Positions 1 to 6,492 are shown, counted from the first letter of the stretch. The stretch: 10,241 nucleotides of DNA from JBBSEZ01 sp038239195 (GCA_038239195.1 JBBSEZ010000366.1:1-10241), one strand, 5' to 3'. Notes: generated by a model from the sequence alone, not told the origin. Program-made: numbers and translations.

Positions 1-137
1 GTCGCCTCGCCGGCCGGCTGAGCCGCGGCGGCGGGGGCGGCGGGGCGAGCGCCGAGGAAGGACGCGAACGACAGCACGGCGATGGCGGCGCACGCCGTCG
101 TCGCACCCAGGGCGGCCAGCAACCATTTTCGACCCAT
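1..137 (-). CDS. N-terminal fragment of an exported or membrane-anchored protein, function unknown
   Basis: Only the first 45 codons lie in the window; the gene continues past the left edge. Reading leftward from the ATG at 137-135, the protein begins MGRKWLLAALGATTACAAIA, followed by VLSFASFLGARPAAPAAAA. This is a short positive start (R3, K4), a hydrophobic stretch over about residues 5-29, then an Ala/Pro-rich segment. That pattern fits a Sec signal peptide or an N-terminal membrane anchor followed by a flexible linker. The Cys at residue 16 is inside the hydrophobic core and is not in a clear lipobox. A GGAG sits about 8 bases upstream of the ATG (near 146-149), which supports the start. 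Nothing of the mature domain is visible, so no function can be given. It is separated from the upstream glycosyltransferase by about 240 bases containing hairpins and probably has its own promoter. Confidence 0.72.
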   Translation of the reverse strand, partial: MGRKWLLAALGATTACAAIAVLSFASFLGARPAAPAAAAQPAGEA

Positions 138-185
138 GGGACGAGCTCCACGTGAGAGAGGAAGCGAGGTATTCGCGAAGGGAGT

Positions 186-226
186 GCGCAACTGTCAGGC
201 GAGCCAGGGCGCGCCTCAGTTTGCGC
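186..226. promoter_or_regulatory. Imperfect inverted repeat upstream of the partial exported-protein gene
   Basis: The arm GCGCAACTGTCAGGCG (186-201) pairs with CGCCTCAGTTTGCGC (212-226), leaving a small mismatch or bulge in the middle and a loop of about 10 bases. On the minus strand it lies about 50 bases upstream of the ATG at 137, so it could be an operator or a 5' leader structure. It could instead act as a weak terminator for the glycosyltransferase transcript. No T-rich tract follows it on either strand. Confidence 0.35.
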
Positions 227-325
227 GATGGGGCCACAGCCCGGAGAGTAGTCTACTTGCCGTTCCATTCCGCGACGAGAGAGAGGGCGAGCCTTTAGGC
301 AAGCGGCAGGAAAAGGCCTCCTTGG

Positions 326-355
326 AGGACGGCTCGGGAGAGCCGTCCTATAGGA
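326..355. repeat. Compact perfect hairpin with CCTATAGG tail, REP-like or terminator
   Basis: AGGACGGCTC (326-335) and GAGCCGTCCT (340-349) form a perfect 10-bp stem around the tetraloop GGGA. The bases TCCTATAGGA (346-355) overlap its right side and are themselves a palindrome. It begins about 20-30 bases after the TAA of the glycosyltransferase gene (minus strand), a place where a terminator would sit. On that strand the stem is followed by CCAAGGAGGCC and then four T residues, so the classic U-run is displaced and weak. Its layout (GGA.CGGC hairpin then CTATAGG) resembles each arm of the inverted repeat at 6509-6573 (GGAACGGC hairpin then CTACAGG). Both may belong to one dispersed repeat family. 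Confidence 0.55.
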
Positions 356-376
356 TACCACGTCCTGCTGTTCGTC

Positions 377-1441
377 TTAGCGGGACACGCTCCCAGCCGG
401 GTAGAGCCTGGCCGCTGCCTCCACCATCTCCGCGACGCCAAAGCGCTCGGCCCAGCGCCGGCCGGCGGCCCCGAGGCGCTCGCTCAGGCCGGCGTCGTTG
501 AGCAGGACGTGCGTCTGCCGGGCCAGCGCCGCCTTGTCGCCGGGCGGGACCAGCAAGCCCCCGTCCCCCACCAACTCCGCCAGCCCGGGCAACCGGGACG
601 CGAGGACGGGCTTGCCGGCGGCTTGGGCCTCCAGGGCGACCGTGTGCCCGCCCTCGCGCAAGCTCGGCACCCAGACCATGTCGGCGCGCGCCAGCCATGG
701 CCCCAGGTCGGGGACGGGGCCGGGGAAATGCACGCGCTTCTCGACGCGGAGGGCGTGGGCGAAATGGACAACGCGGGCGCGGTCGGTCCCTCCGCCGACA
801 ACCACCAGATGGATGTCGGAGCGCAAATGGGCAAGGATGTCGAACGCCCACGTGGCGTCGCCAAAGCCCTTGTGCCGCTCGATCGGCCCGATGCCCAGGA
901 CCACCCGCGCGTCGGAGGGGACAGCGGGCCACGACGCCGGCGCCGCGGTCGCGCCTGGCGCCACGGCGCGCGGGACAATGGCCACGCGCTCGTGCGCCAC
1001 GCCCAGCCGGCGATAGCGCTCCGCCTCGACCTCTCCCCGCGCCACGACGCGGGCGGCCCGGCGCAGGGCCCAGCGCTCGATCCAGCCCGGCTGCCCCGAG
1101 GGCGGCAGACAGGCGCTGGCGAAGAGACGACCCGGGGCACGTGCCCCGCTCAGGACGACGGCGCGCAGGGCGGGGGCCCCCCAGACGTGGACGGTCAGCC
1201 CGCGCTCGCGGGCGAGCGCGCGCAGCTCGAAGTAGGGGCGCACGTCGAACGGGCGGCGGCGATCGAGCGCGTGGACCAGGACGCCGGCGGCGCGCAGCTG
1301 CTCGGCCCAGGGGGACGAAGGGCCGAGGACGGCCACGCGCACGCTGAAGCGATCCGGCGGCAGGGCGGGGGCGAGCAGGGCGAGCTGGCGGGCAGCGCCG
1401 CTGTAGTCGAGGCTGTCGATGACGAAGAGGACCTTGTGCAA
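377..1441 (-). CDS. Glycosyltransferase family 4 (GT-B fold)
   Basis: A 354-aa retaining glycosyltransferase of the GT4 type, expected to be cytoplasmic or membrane-associated and to move a sugar from a nucleotide-sugar donor to an unknown acceptor. The N-terminal Rossmann half opens with KVLFVIDSLDYSGAARQL (residues 3-20), the usual GT4 acceptor-domain start with its small-residue loop. The C-terminal donor half carries GIGPIERHKGF (183-193), a VVVGGG turn (213-218), the EX7E motif E263-E271 inside REGGHTVALEAQAAGKPV, and GDGGLLVPPGD (292-302). Length is normal. The start is TTG at 1441: the only upstream in-frame codons run back to the TGA of the purine phosphoribosyltransferase gene and include no ATG or GTG. 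The upstream ribosome site is poor, so translation may depend on the upstream gene. Two ATG codons nearby (1458, 1454) are in other frames. The donor and acceptor cannot be told from sequence. Confidence 0.9.
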   Translation of the reverse strand: MHKVLFVIDSLDYSGAARQLALLAPALPPDRFSVRVAVLGPSSPWAEQLRAAGVLVHALDRRRPFDVRPYFELRALARERGLTVHVWGAPALRAVVLSGARAPGRLFASACLPPSGQPGWIERWALRRAARVVARGEVEAERYRRLGVAHERVAIVPRAVAPGATAAPASWPAVPSDARVVLGIGPIERHKGFGDATWAFDILAHLRSDIHLVVVGGGTDRARVVHFAHALRVEKRVHFPGPVPDLGPWLARADMVWVPSLREGGHTVALEAQAAGKPVLASRLPGLAELVGDGGLLVPPGDKAALARQTHVLLNDAGLSERLGAAGRRWAERFGVAEMVEAAARLYPAGSVSR

Positions 1442-1465
1442 GGAGAGGGCCCATCCATGAGAGGG

Positions 1466-1987
1466 TCAGGTTGTCGCGGGGGCAAGCATCACGGCGAGGT
1501 AGGGCAGGTGGCGGTATTCGTCGTTGTAGTCGAGCCCGTAGCCGACGACGAAGGCGTCGGGGATCTCGAAGCCGACGTAATCGGGCTCGAACGGGACGGT
1601 CTGCCGGCCGAGCTTGCGGAGTAGCACGGCGACGCGCACCGACTCGGGCCCGCGCGTGCGCAGGTGGGCCACGAGGCGCTCCATCGTCTGCCCGGTGTCG
1701 AGGATGTCGTCGAGAACGAGGACGTGCCGGCCGCGCAGGTCGGGCAGCGCCTCGGCGTCGAAGCGCAGGTCGCCGGGGGCGGTGACGGCGCCGCGGTAGC
1801 TGGACGCCTGGACGAGATGGATGCGCAGCGGGAGGTCGAGCTGCCGCACGAGGTCGGCGAGGAAGATCAGACAGCCGGTGAGGACGCCGAGGATGGTGAC
1901 GGGCCGGCCCTGGTAGTCGCGGGCGATGGCCTGGCCGAGCTCGGCCACGCGCTCGCGGATGCGCTCGGCGGGGAGCAAGATGTCCAT
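1466..1987 (-). CDS. hpt: Hypoxanthine(-guanine) phosphoribosyltransferase
   Basis: A 173-aa type I phosphoribosyltransferase that salvages hypoxanthine and/or guanine with PRPP to give IMP or GMP in the cytoplasm. Diagnostic parts in order: GVLTGCLIFLADLVR (34-48), the PPi-binding loop region; SSYRG (62-66), the mobile-loop Ser-Tyr pair of HPRTs; the PRPP-binding motif VLVLDDILDTGQT (89-101) with its paired acidic residues; and YVGFEIPDAFVVGYGLDYNDEYRHLPY (137-163), the purine-recognition region with the standard C-terminal end. Length matches bacterial Hpt. The start is the ATG at 1987-1985, with GGAGG at 2003-1999 (11 bases spacing). A longer in-frame start at 2146 would add 53 residues of Pro/Ser-rich sequence atypical for the family and would overlap the divergent gene. 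It precedes the glycosyltransferase in the same orientation by 24 bases, a likely two-gene transcript without an obvious functional link. Specificity (hypoxanthine versus guanine) is not resolvable. Confidence 0.93.
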   Translation of the reverse strand: MDILLPAERIRERVAELGQAIARDYQGRPVTILGVLTGCLIFLADLVRQLDLPLRIHLVQASSYRGAVTAPGDLRFDAEALPDLRGRHVLVLDDILDTGQTMERLVAHLRTRGPESVRVAVLLRKLGRQTVPFEPDYVGFEIPDAFVVGYGLDYNDEYRHLPYLAVMLAPATT

Positions 1988-2039
1988 GTCGGCCGCGGCC
2001 TCCGGCAAGGGAGGAGGGAAAAGCCCATTGAACAAGAAA

Positions 2040-2061
2040 GGGGTGGGGGAGGGAAGGGGGG
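2040..2061 (+). promoter_or_regulatory. G-quadruplex motif in the divergent promoter region
   Basis: On the plus strand four runs of at least three G are separated by loops of one, one and two bases: GGGG-T-GGGGG-A-GGG-AA-GGGGGG. This satisfies the strict G3+ N1-7 quadruplex rule with very short loops. It lies between hpt (minus) and the 90-aa gene (plus), within the likely 5' leader or promoter zone of hpt, where the C-rich strand would be in the hpt transcript. Whether it folds in the cell is unknown. Confidence 0.5.
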
Positions 2062-2071
2062 AGTTTGTGGC

Positions 2072-2087
2072 TGGCACATTGGTCGCG
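2072..2087 (+). promoter_or_regulatory. Possible sigma-54-type promoter for the plus-strand unit
   Basis: TGGCAC (2072-2077) exactly matches the -24 core. It is followed by TCGCG at the -12 position, so the essential GG (2073-2074) and GC (2085-2086) are separated by exactly 10 bases, the sigma-54 rule. The -12 element departs from TTGCA at two positions. The predicted start of transcription would be near 2098, about 40 bases before the ATG at 2139. No activator-binding site was recognised, so this is a candidate only. Confidence 0.3.
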
Positions 2088-2138
2088 CGATGGGTAACAT
2101 CAGAGGGAAAGGAAGTGGTGAACGAGGAAAGCAATGCC

Positions 2139-2411
2139 ATGAGCATTTCGATCGCTGAAGCCCTGGGACAAGGGATGCTTCAAGTGGGACGAACCTACCG
2201 CGGCAAGGTTCAAGGGCGAGCCATCGAGTTTCGCCTTCTCGACGCTTCGCCGCCGGGACCGACGACCGCCCTCGACGAAAACGACATCATGCTCGATGCG
2301 TGGGTGGAGCTGCCGGGCCCCGAAGCGGCGGAAGGGGTTGTGACCGTCAGCAAGCTCGGCGAACCCGACCTGCCCGACGTCCCCGTCATTCCAGAAGAGG
2401 ATGCTCCATGA
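2139..2411 (+). CDS. Small acidic protein of unknown function, first gene of a coupled pair
   Basis: A 90-aa protein that I do not recognise. It begins MSISIAEALGQGMLQVGRTY, continues with a probable small beta-rich segment (RTYRGKVQGRAIEFRLLDAS, about 18-37), and ends in an acidic Pro-rich tail (GEPDLPDVPVIPEEDAP). There is no signal peptide or membrane segment. I chose the ATG at 2139 because GAGG at 2124-2127 precedes it by 11 bases. A GTG in the same frame at 2118 has AAGGAAG just before it and would add seven residues, so the start is uncertain. The upstream in-frame extension to 1926 is read through the promoter region and hpt and is not credible. The stop codon overlaps the next gene's start (ATGA at 2408-2411), so the two proteins are probably made together. 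The size, coupling and acidity would fit an antitoxin or chaperone-like partner, but no known antitoxin motif is visible. Confidence 0.7.
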   Translation: MSISIAEALGQGMLQVGRTYRGKVQGRAIEFRLLDASPPGPTTALDENDIMLDAWVELPGPEAAEGVVTVSKLGEPDLPDVPVIPEEDAP

Positions 2412-2911
2412 TCTACGGCTCGCCACCAACCAACGACGCCGTGGACCAGGGAGACGTCATTGAAGGTTGTCCGCTGCTCTCGGTCGAGCAGTTCGATCCG
2501 GCCGATTTCAGCACCCTTCGGACCAAGCACGCCCTCTACCGGGTCGTCGTACTCACGCAAACGTGCGACCTGGCGAACCTGAAAACCGGCAAGGTTTGCG
2601 TCGCGGTCGCCCTCGACGCGGAGGCACTGGTCCAACAGCAACTGCTGAAGCCGAACGACGTCAAAGGCCCTATCCGAAGCGGCCGAGTGTTTGGCTGGTA
2701 CTTTCTGCCGAAGAACGTCGAGTTGCGGCTGCCGGAGATGATCCTCGATTTGCGCCAGCTTCACACCGTTCGCCTCGATCTTCTCACGACCCTCTGCCTG
2801 CGAGGCCACCGTCGGGCGCGCGTTCAGCCCGTCTACCGCGAACACCTCGCCAAGCACTTCGCCGACACCTACAGCCGCATCGGCCTGCCCGAGCCCTACC
2901 AAACCGATTGA
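2408..2911 (+). CDS. Conserved-looking protein of unknown function with LTQTCDL motif
   Basis: A 167-aa soluble protein whose start overlaps the previous stop as ATGA. Visible segments are an early QGDVIEGCPLL (14-24), a beta-rich core ALYRVVVLTQTCDLANLKTG (42-61) followed by KVCVAVALDAEAL, a GWYFLP turn (96-101), LPEMILDLRQLHTV (108-121), and a basic C-terminus, GHRRARV then YREHLAKHFADTYSRIGLPEP. The (V/I)L(T/S)Q(T/S)CD signature is one I have seen in uncharacterised bacterial proteins, but I cannot assign a named family or activity. The order 'GDV... then VVVLTQ... then KTGKV-hydrophobic strand' loosely recalls the SH3-like barrel of MazF/PemK toxins, which also pair with a small upstream gene. 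That resemblance is weak and is inference only. Codon use matches the surrounding genes, so there is no compositional sign of recent transfer. The VOC gene follows after 17 bases and may be cotranscribed. Confidence 0.82.
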   Translation: MIYGSPPTNDAVDQGDVIEGCPLLSVEQFDPADFSTLRTKHALYRVVVLTQTCDLANLKTGKVCVAVALDAEALVQQQLLKPNDVKGPIRSGRVFGWYFLPKNVELRLPEMILDLRQLHTVRLDLLTTLCLRGHRRARVQPVYREHLAKHFADTYSRIGLPEPYQTD

Positions 2912-2928
2912 CCCCGCCAGAGAACGCC

Positions 2929-3306
2929 GTGAGCACGTATCCTCACCTTAACCTGATCGTTCTCCGGGCCGCCGACCTCGAAACCACGTGCGCCTTCTAC
3001 CTCACCCTCGGCGTCCTGCTCATCGCGGAACAGCACGGCGCCGGCCCCCTCCACTACTCCTGCGACCTCGGCGGCACCGTCCTGGAAATCTACCCCGGCG
3101 CTACCGGCAGCGCCCCCAGGCGCACCTGTGCCGGCGCCACCCTCCACGGCTTCCGCGTCGCCTCGTTGAGCTCCACCCTGGCAGCGCTCGAAGCGCTGGG
3201 CGCGAAGGTCGTCACCCCACCTCACTCGTCGGCCTGGGGCCGCCGTGCCGTCCTGCTCGACCCGGACGGGCGGGCCGTGGAACTGACCGAACCTGTCGAG
3301 GACTGA
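2929..3306 (+). CDS. Glyoxalase/bleomycin-resistance (VOC superfamily) protein
   Basis: A 125-aa single-module VOC protein, which usually works as a dimer built from beta-alpha-beta-beta-beta units. The expected four metal-ligand positions are present: H6 (in YPHLNLIV), E53 (LEIYP), H73 (LHGFRV) and E118 (AVELTEP). The middle (AADLETTCAFYLTLGV, then GGTVLEIY) and the end (AVLLDPDGRAVEL) are standard for the fold. The substrate cannot be inferred; this superfamily includes glyoxalases, dioxygenases, epimerases and antibiotic-binding proteins. The start is GTG at 2929, since no nearby in-frame ATG gives the family N-terminus and AGAGA lies about 6 bases upstream. It follows the unknown protein by 17 bases and probably shares its transcript. 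Its TGA ends one base before the convergent Nudix gene's stop, leaving no room for a conventional terminator between them. Confidence 0.9.
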   Translation: MSTYPHLNLIVLRAADLETTCAFYLTLGVLLIAEQHGAGPLHYSCDLGGTVLEIYPGATGSAPRRTCAGATLHGFRVASLSSTLAALEALGAKVVTPPHSSAWGRRAVLLDPDGRAVELTEPVED

Positions 3307-3307
3307 G

Positions 3308-4027
3308 TCAGAACGGCAGCGCCCGCGCGTGGGCCCGGTACGCCTCGAACGCCTGAGGCACGAACCGATACAGCTGCGCCGGCCGGTGCCCTCCCACGCT
3401 GCGCGTCCCCTCCGCCGGTTGCAAGAAGCCCAGGTCCAGCACCTTGCGGCGGAAGTTGCGGCGGTCGAGCGCGCGGCCCAGGATCGCCTCCAGAAGCGCT
3501 TGCAATTCGCTCAGCGCGAACGTCGCCGGCAGCAGGTCGAAGCACAGGGGCGCCTCGCTGACGCGCCGGCGCAGGTGGTCCAGGGCCCGCTGCAACAGGA
3601 GGCCGTGGTCGAACGCCAGCGCCGGAAGTTCTCCCGGCCCGGCCACGTCGTACCAGCGCGCCTGCCGCGCATCGCCCCGCGCGATCAGCCGATGCCGGTC
3701 GCCTGAGGTCAGGCCGACGTGAACGACGGTGATGACGTGCCCGCGCGTGTCGCGCCCCGGCGTGCCGACCGTCTCCACCTGCTCGAGCGTCACCTCCGTC
3801 ACGCCCGCCTCTTCTTCCAGCTCGCGCCGCGCGGCCGCGAGGAGGTCTTCGTTCTCGCGCACGAACCCGCCCGGCAGCGCCCACTGGCCCTGCCACGGGG
3901 GCTCGTCGCGCTCGATCAGCAACACCTGCGGCCGCAGGTCGTTCAACGCCCCCGTCACCGCGAACAGCGCGACGTCCACCGTCACGCCGGGGCGCGGCCA
4001 TTCGTAGCAGTGCTCGCGCCTGGCCAT
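3308..4027 (-). CDS. Nudix protein with C-terminal winged-helix-like region (NrtR-like)
   Basis: A 239-aa protein in two parts. The N-terminal half is a Nudix domain with an intact box GX5EX7REUXEEXGU: G54, E60, R68, E69, E72, E73, G75, V76. It should therefore keep diphosphate hydrolysis, with ADP-ribose the usual substrate of close relatives. The C-terminal part (about 165-223: TFALSELQALLEAILGRALD, then RRNFRRKVLDLGFL, then a Gly/Arg wing and AQLYRF) matches the winged-helix region of NrtR-type Nudix regulators. In that family the Nudix domain senses ADP-ribose or, in some lineages, a sugar, and the C-terminal domain binds DNA. The ATG at 4027 has GGAGG 5 bases upstream, abutting the glgP stop codon, so translation is probably coupled to glgP (10-base gap). 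Being last in an xfp-glgP unit suggests a local regulator or an ADP-ribose/ADP-sugar housekeeping enzyme. The intact box means catalysis cannot be excluded. Confidence 0.88.
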   Translation of the reverse strand: MARREHCYEWPRPGVTVDVALFAVTGALNDLRPQVLLIERDEPPWQGQWALPGGFVRENEDLLAAARRELEEEAGVTEVTLEQVETVGTPGRDTRGHVITVVHVGLTSGDRHRLIARGDARQARWYDVAGPGELPALAFDHGLLLQRALDHLRRRVSEAPLCFDLLPATFALSELQALLEAILGRALDRRNFRRKVLDLGFLQPAEGTRSVGGHRPAQLYRFVPQAFEAYRAHARALPF

Positions 4028-4037
4028 CTCCGCCTCC

Positions 4038-6464
4038 TCAGCCGACCGGGCACGGCGTCGCGTTCCAGATGCCTGCCGCGTACTCCGCGATCGTCCGGTC
4101 GCTGGAGAACTTGCCCGAACACGCGACGTTCAGGATCGCCTTGCGCGCCCATGCTTGCGGCTCGGCATAGAGGGCGGCCACGCGCGCCTGCGCCTGCGCG
4201 TAGGCCGTCAGGTCGGCGAGGTGCACGTAGTGGTCGCCGTGCGTCAGCAGCACGTCGCGGATGGGGCCAAAGATGCCGGGCTCGGAGGGGCTGAAGTGGT
4301 CGGCGAAGATCAGGTCGAGCGCCGCTTTCGTCTCCGGCTCGTGCTCGTAGTGCCAGTGCGGATCGTACCAGCCGCGGCTGCTCTCCACCTCGGGGGCGGT
4401 CAGGCCGAAGAGGAAGAAGTTGTCCTCGCCGGCCTCCTCCGCCATCTCGATGGTCGCCCCGTCGCGCGTGCCCACCGTCAGGGCCCCGTTCATCATGAAC
4501 TTCATGTTGCCCGTCCCGCTCGCCTCGAAGCCCGCCGTCGAGATCTGCTCCGACACGTCGCTCGCGGGGATGAGCCGCTCGGCGAGCGTGACGTTGTAGT
4601 CGCGGAGGAACAGCACCTTGAGCCGGCCGCGCACCGCCGGGTCGCTGTCGATGACCTCCGCCACGTTGTTGATGAGCTTGATGATGAGCTTGGCCAGCGC
4701 GTAGGCCGGCGCCGCCTTGCCGGCGAAGAAGACCGTGCGCGGCGCTGTGTCCTGCCCGGCCCGCAGCCGGTTGTAGAGGACGATCACGTGCAGCACGTTG
4801 AGCAACTGGCGCTTGTATTCGTGGATGCGCTTGATCTGGCTGTCGAACATCGTGTCGGGGTCGATCACCTGCCCCGCCGAGGAGCGCAGCCAGCGCGCGA
4901 AGCGCACCTTGGCCTCGCGCTTCGCCTTGAGGAAGCCGGTGCGGAACGCGCCGTCCTCGGCGAGCGGGACCAGCTTCTTGAGCCGGGCCAGGTCCGCCGG
5001 CCAGCCGTCGCCGATGCTCTCGGCGATGAGCTTGCTCAGTCCCGGGTTGGCCATCAGCAGCCAGCGACGCGGGGTCACGCCGTTCGTCTTGTTGCCGAAG
5101 CGCTCGGGAAACATCTCGGCGAAGTCGGCCACCACGCGGGTGCGCAATAGCTCCGAGTGGATGGCCGCGACGCCGTTGGTGCTGTGGCTGCCGACAATGG
5201 CGAGGTTGGCCATGCGCACCTTGCGCGTCGGGCCCTCCTCGATCAGGCTCATGCGCTGAACGCGAGCAGCGTCGTTGGGATAGCGGGCCCGCACCTTGTC
5301 GAGAAAGCGACGATTGACCTCGTACACGATCTCCAGCAAGCGCGGCACCAGCATTTCGAACAGTTCGACGGGCCATTTCTCCAGCGCCTCGGGGAGCAGG
5401 GTGTGGTTGGTGTAGGCGAGGGTGCGCGTGGTCACGTCCCAGGCCTGGTCCCAGTCCATGCCGACCTGGTCGAGCAGGATGCGCATCAATTCGGCGACCG
5501 CCATCGCCGGGTGGGTGTCGTTCATCTGGATCGCCACCTTGTCCGGCAGGGTGGCGAAGTCGTCGTTGGTGCGGTGAAAGCGGGCGACGACGTCGGCCAG
5601 CGAGCAGGCAACGAGAAAGTGCTCCTGCAAGAAGCGCAGCGCCCGGCCGGCCGCGGTGGAATCGTTGGGGTAGAGCACGCGCGTCAGCGATTCGGCGACG
5701 ACGCGGTTGAGCACGGCGCCGAAGAAATCGCCGTGGCTGAACTCGCCGAAGTTGAAGTAGTCGGGGGTGTCCGCGCTCCACAGGCGCAGCGTGTTGATCG
5801 TCTTGCCCGCGTAGCCGACCACCGGCCGATCGTAGGGCACGCCGAACAGGTGCATCGGCTGGCCGGGGACGAGCTTGATCTGCCCGTTTTGCAGGACCAC
5901 CGAGCTATCGAGCATCACCTGCACCGTCTCGGGGTGGCGGACGACCTCCCAGGGGTCGGGGTTGCGCAGCCAGTTGTCGGGGTGTTCGACCTGGTAGCCG
6001 TTCTCGATGGTCTGCCGGAAGATGCCGTACTCGTAGCGCAGCCCATAACCATAGGCGGGGATTTGCAGCGTGGCCAGCGAATCGACGAAGCACGCGGCCA
6101 GACGGCCCAGCCCGCCGTTGCCCAGCCCGGCGTCCGGCTCGCGCTCGGCAAGGTGCAGCCAGTCGAGGCCGTGCTTCGTCATCGCCTCGCGAACGGCCGG
6201 CTCCGCTTGCAAATTGGTGACGTTGCTCGTCAGCGTTCGGCCGATGAGGAACTCCATCGAGAGGTAGTAGACGCGCTTGGGGTTTTCGCGGTCGTGCGTC
6301 TGCTGGGTCAGCAGCCAGCGCTCGGCGAGCAGGTCGCGCACGGAGCGGGCCAGCGCCTCGAACTTCTGGCGCCGGTTGGCCGACGCCGGCTCGAGGACCT
6401 GGTCGAGGACGAGGTGGCGGTCGTAGTCGGGGGCGAGCTCGACCTGTTTCAAGGGGTCGGACAT
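4038..6464 (-). CDS. glgP: Glycogen (alpha-glucan) phosphorylase
   Basis: An 808-aa family GT35 enzyme that uses phosphate to release glucose-1-phosphate from the non-reducing ends of glycogen or maltodextrin in the cytoplasm. Landmarks: VYYLSMEFLIGRTL (65-78), PDAGLGNGGLGRLAACFVDS (110-129), AIQMNDTHPAMAVAEL, the TNHTLLPEALEKWPVE segment, HEYKRQLLNVL, and the pyridoxal-phosphate site EASGTGNMKFMMNGALT, whose Lys falls at residue 655. Length and Lys position are as in typical bacterial GlgP, and it appears complete. The start is the ATG at 6464-6462 (MSDPLKQVEL); the in-frame ATG 39 bases further upstream adds an atypical leader that runs into the repeat. Upstream is only a weak GAGA ribosome site. 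It lies 117 bases after xfp with a REPIN-like repeat between, and 10 bases before the Nudix gene. Nothing here separates glycogen from maltodextrin preference. Confidence 0.97.
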   Translation of the reverse strand: MSDPLKQVELAPDYDRHLVLDQVLEPASANRRQKFEALARSVRDLLAERWLLTQQTHDRENPKRVYYLSMEFLIGRTLTSNVTNLQAEPAVREAMTKHGLDWLHLAEREPDAGLGNGGLGRLAACFVDSLATLQIPAYGYGLRYEYGIFRQTIENGYQVEHPDNWLRNPDPWEVVRHPETVQVMLDSSVVLQNGQIKLVPGQPMHLFGVPYDRPVVGYAGKTINTLRLWSADTPDYFNFGEFSHGDFFGAVLNRVVAESLTRVLYPNDSTAAGRALRFLQEHFLVACSLADVVARFHRTNDDFATLPDKVAIQMNDTHPAMAVAELMRILLDQVGMDWDQAWDVTTRTLAYTNHTLLPEALEKWPVELFEMLVPRLLEIVYEVNRRFLDKVRARYPNDAARVQRMSLIEEGPTRKVRMANLAIVGSHSTNGVAAIHSELLRTRVVADFAEMFPERFGNKTNGVTPRRWLLMANPGLSKLIAESIGDGWPADLARLKKLVPLAEDGAFRTGFLKAKREAKVRFARWLRSSAGQVIDPDTMFDSQIKRIHEYKRQLLNVLHVIVLYNRLRAGQDTAPRTVFFAGKAAPAYALAKLIIKLINNVAEVIDSDPAVRGRLKVLFLRDYNVTLAERLIPASDVSEQISTAGFEASGTGNMKFMMNGALTVGTRDGATIEMAEEAGEDNFFLFGLTAPEVESSRGWYDPHWHYEHEPETKAALDLIFADHFSPSEPGIFGPIRDVLLTHGDHYVHLADLTAYAQAQARVAALYAEPQAWARKAILNVACSGKFSSDRTIAEYAAGIWNATPCPVG

Positions 6465-6492
6465 GGGTGTTTCTCTCGTCGTCAGCAGGAGG

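Larger units (their letters stand above)
138..376. other. 239-base intergenic region with two stem-loops
   Basis: This stretch lies between the glycosyltransferase stop and the start of the partial exported-protein gene, both on the minus strand. It holds a compact perfect hairpin near 326-349 (listed separately) and an imperfect hairpin near 186-226. I see no credible gene: the reading frame that opens on the plus strand here has no family resemblance and crosses both neighbouring genes. The promoter of the partial gene should lie here, but I could not recognise a clear -35/-10 pair. Confidence 0.6.

Noticed and set aside
509..1624. A 371-codon plus-strand frame opposite the glycosyltransferase
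   Set aside because: It overlaps two clear minus-strand genes, its translation has no motif, and it shows the shadow pattern of codon bias.
1926..2138. A longer start for the 90-aa gene
   Set aside because: The extra 71 residues read through the hpt coding region and the promoter region and look like random GC-rich translation. Starts at 2139 or 2118 have ribosome sites.
1988..2146. A longer hpt start adding 53 residues
   Set aside because: The extension is Pro/Ser-rich low-complexity sequence that translates the G-rich promoter tract and overlaps the divergent gene. The family N-terminus begins at 1987.
2210..2902. A 230-codon minus-strand frame opposite the unknown gene pair
   Set aside because: Both plus-strand genes show ATGA coupling and protein-like composition, while the minus frame shows no recognisable motif.
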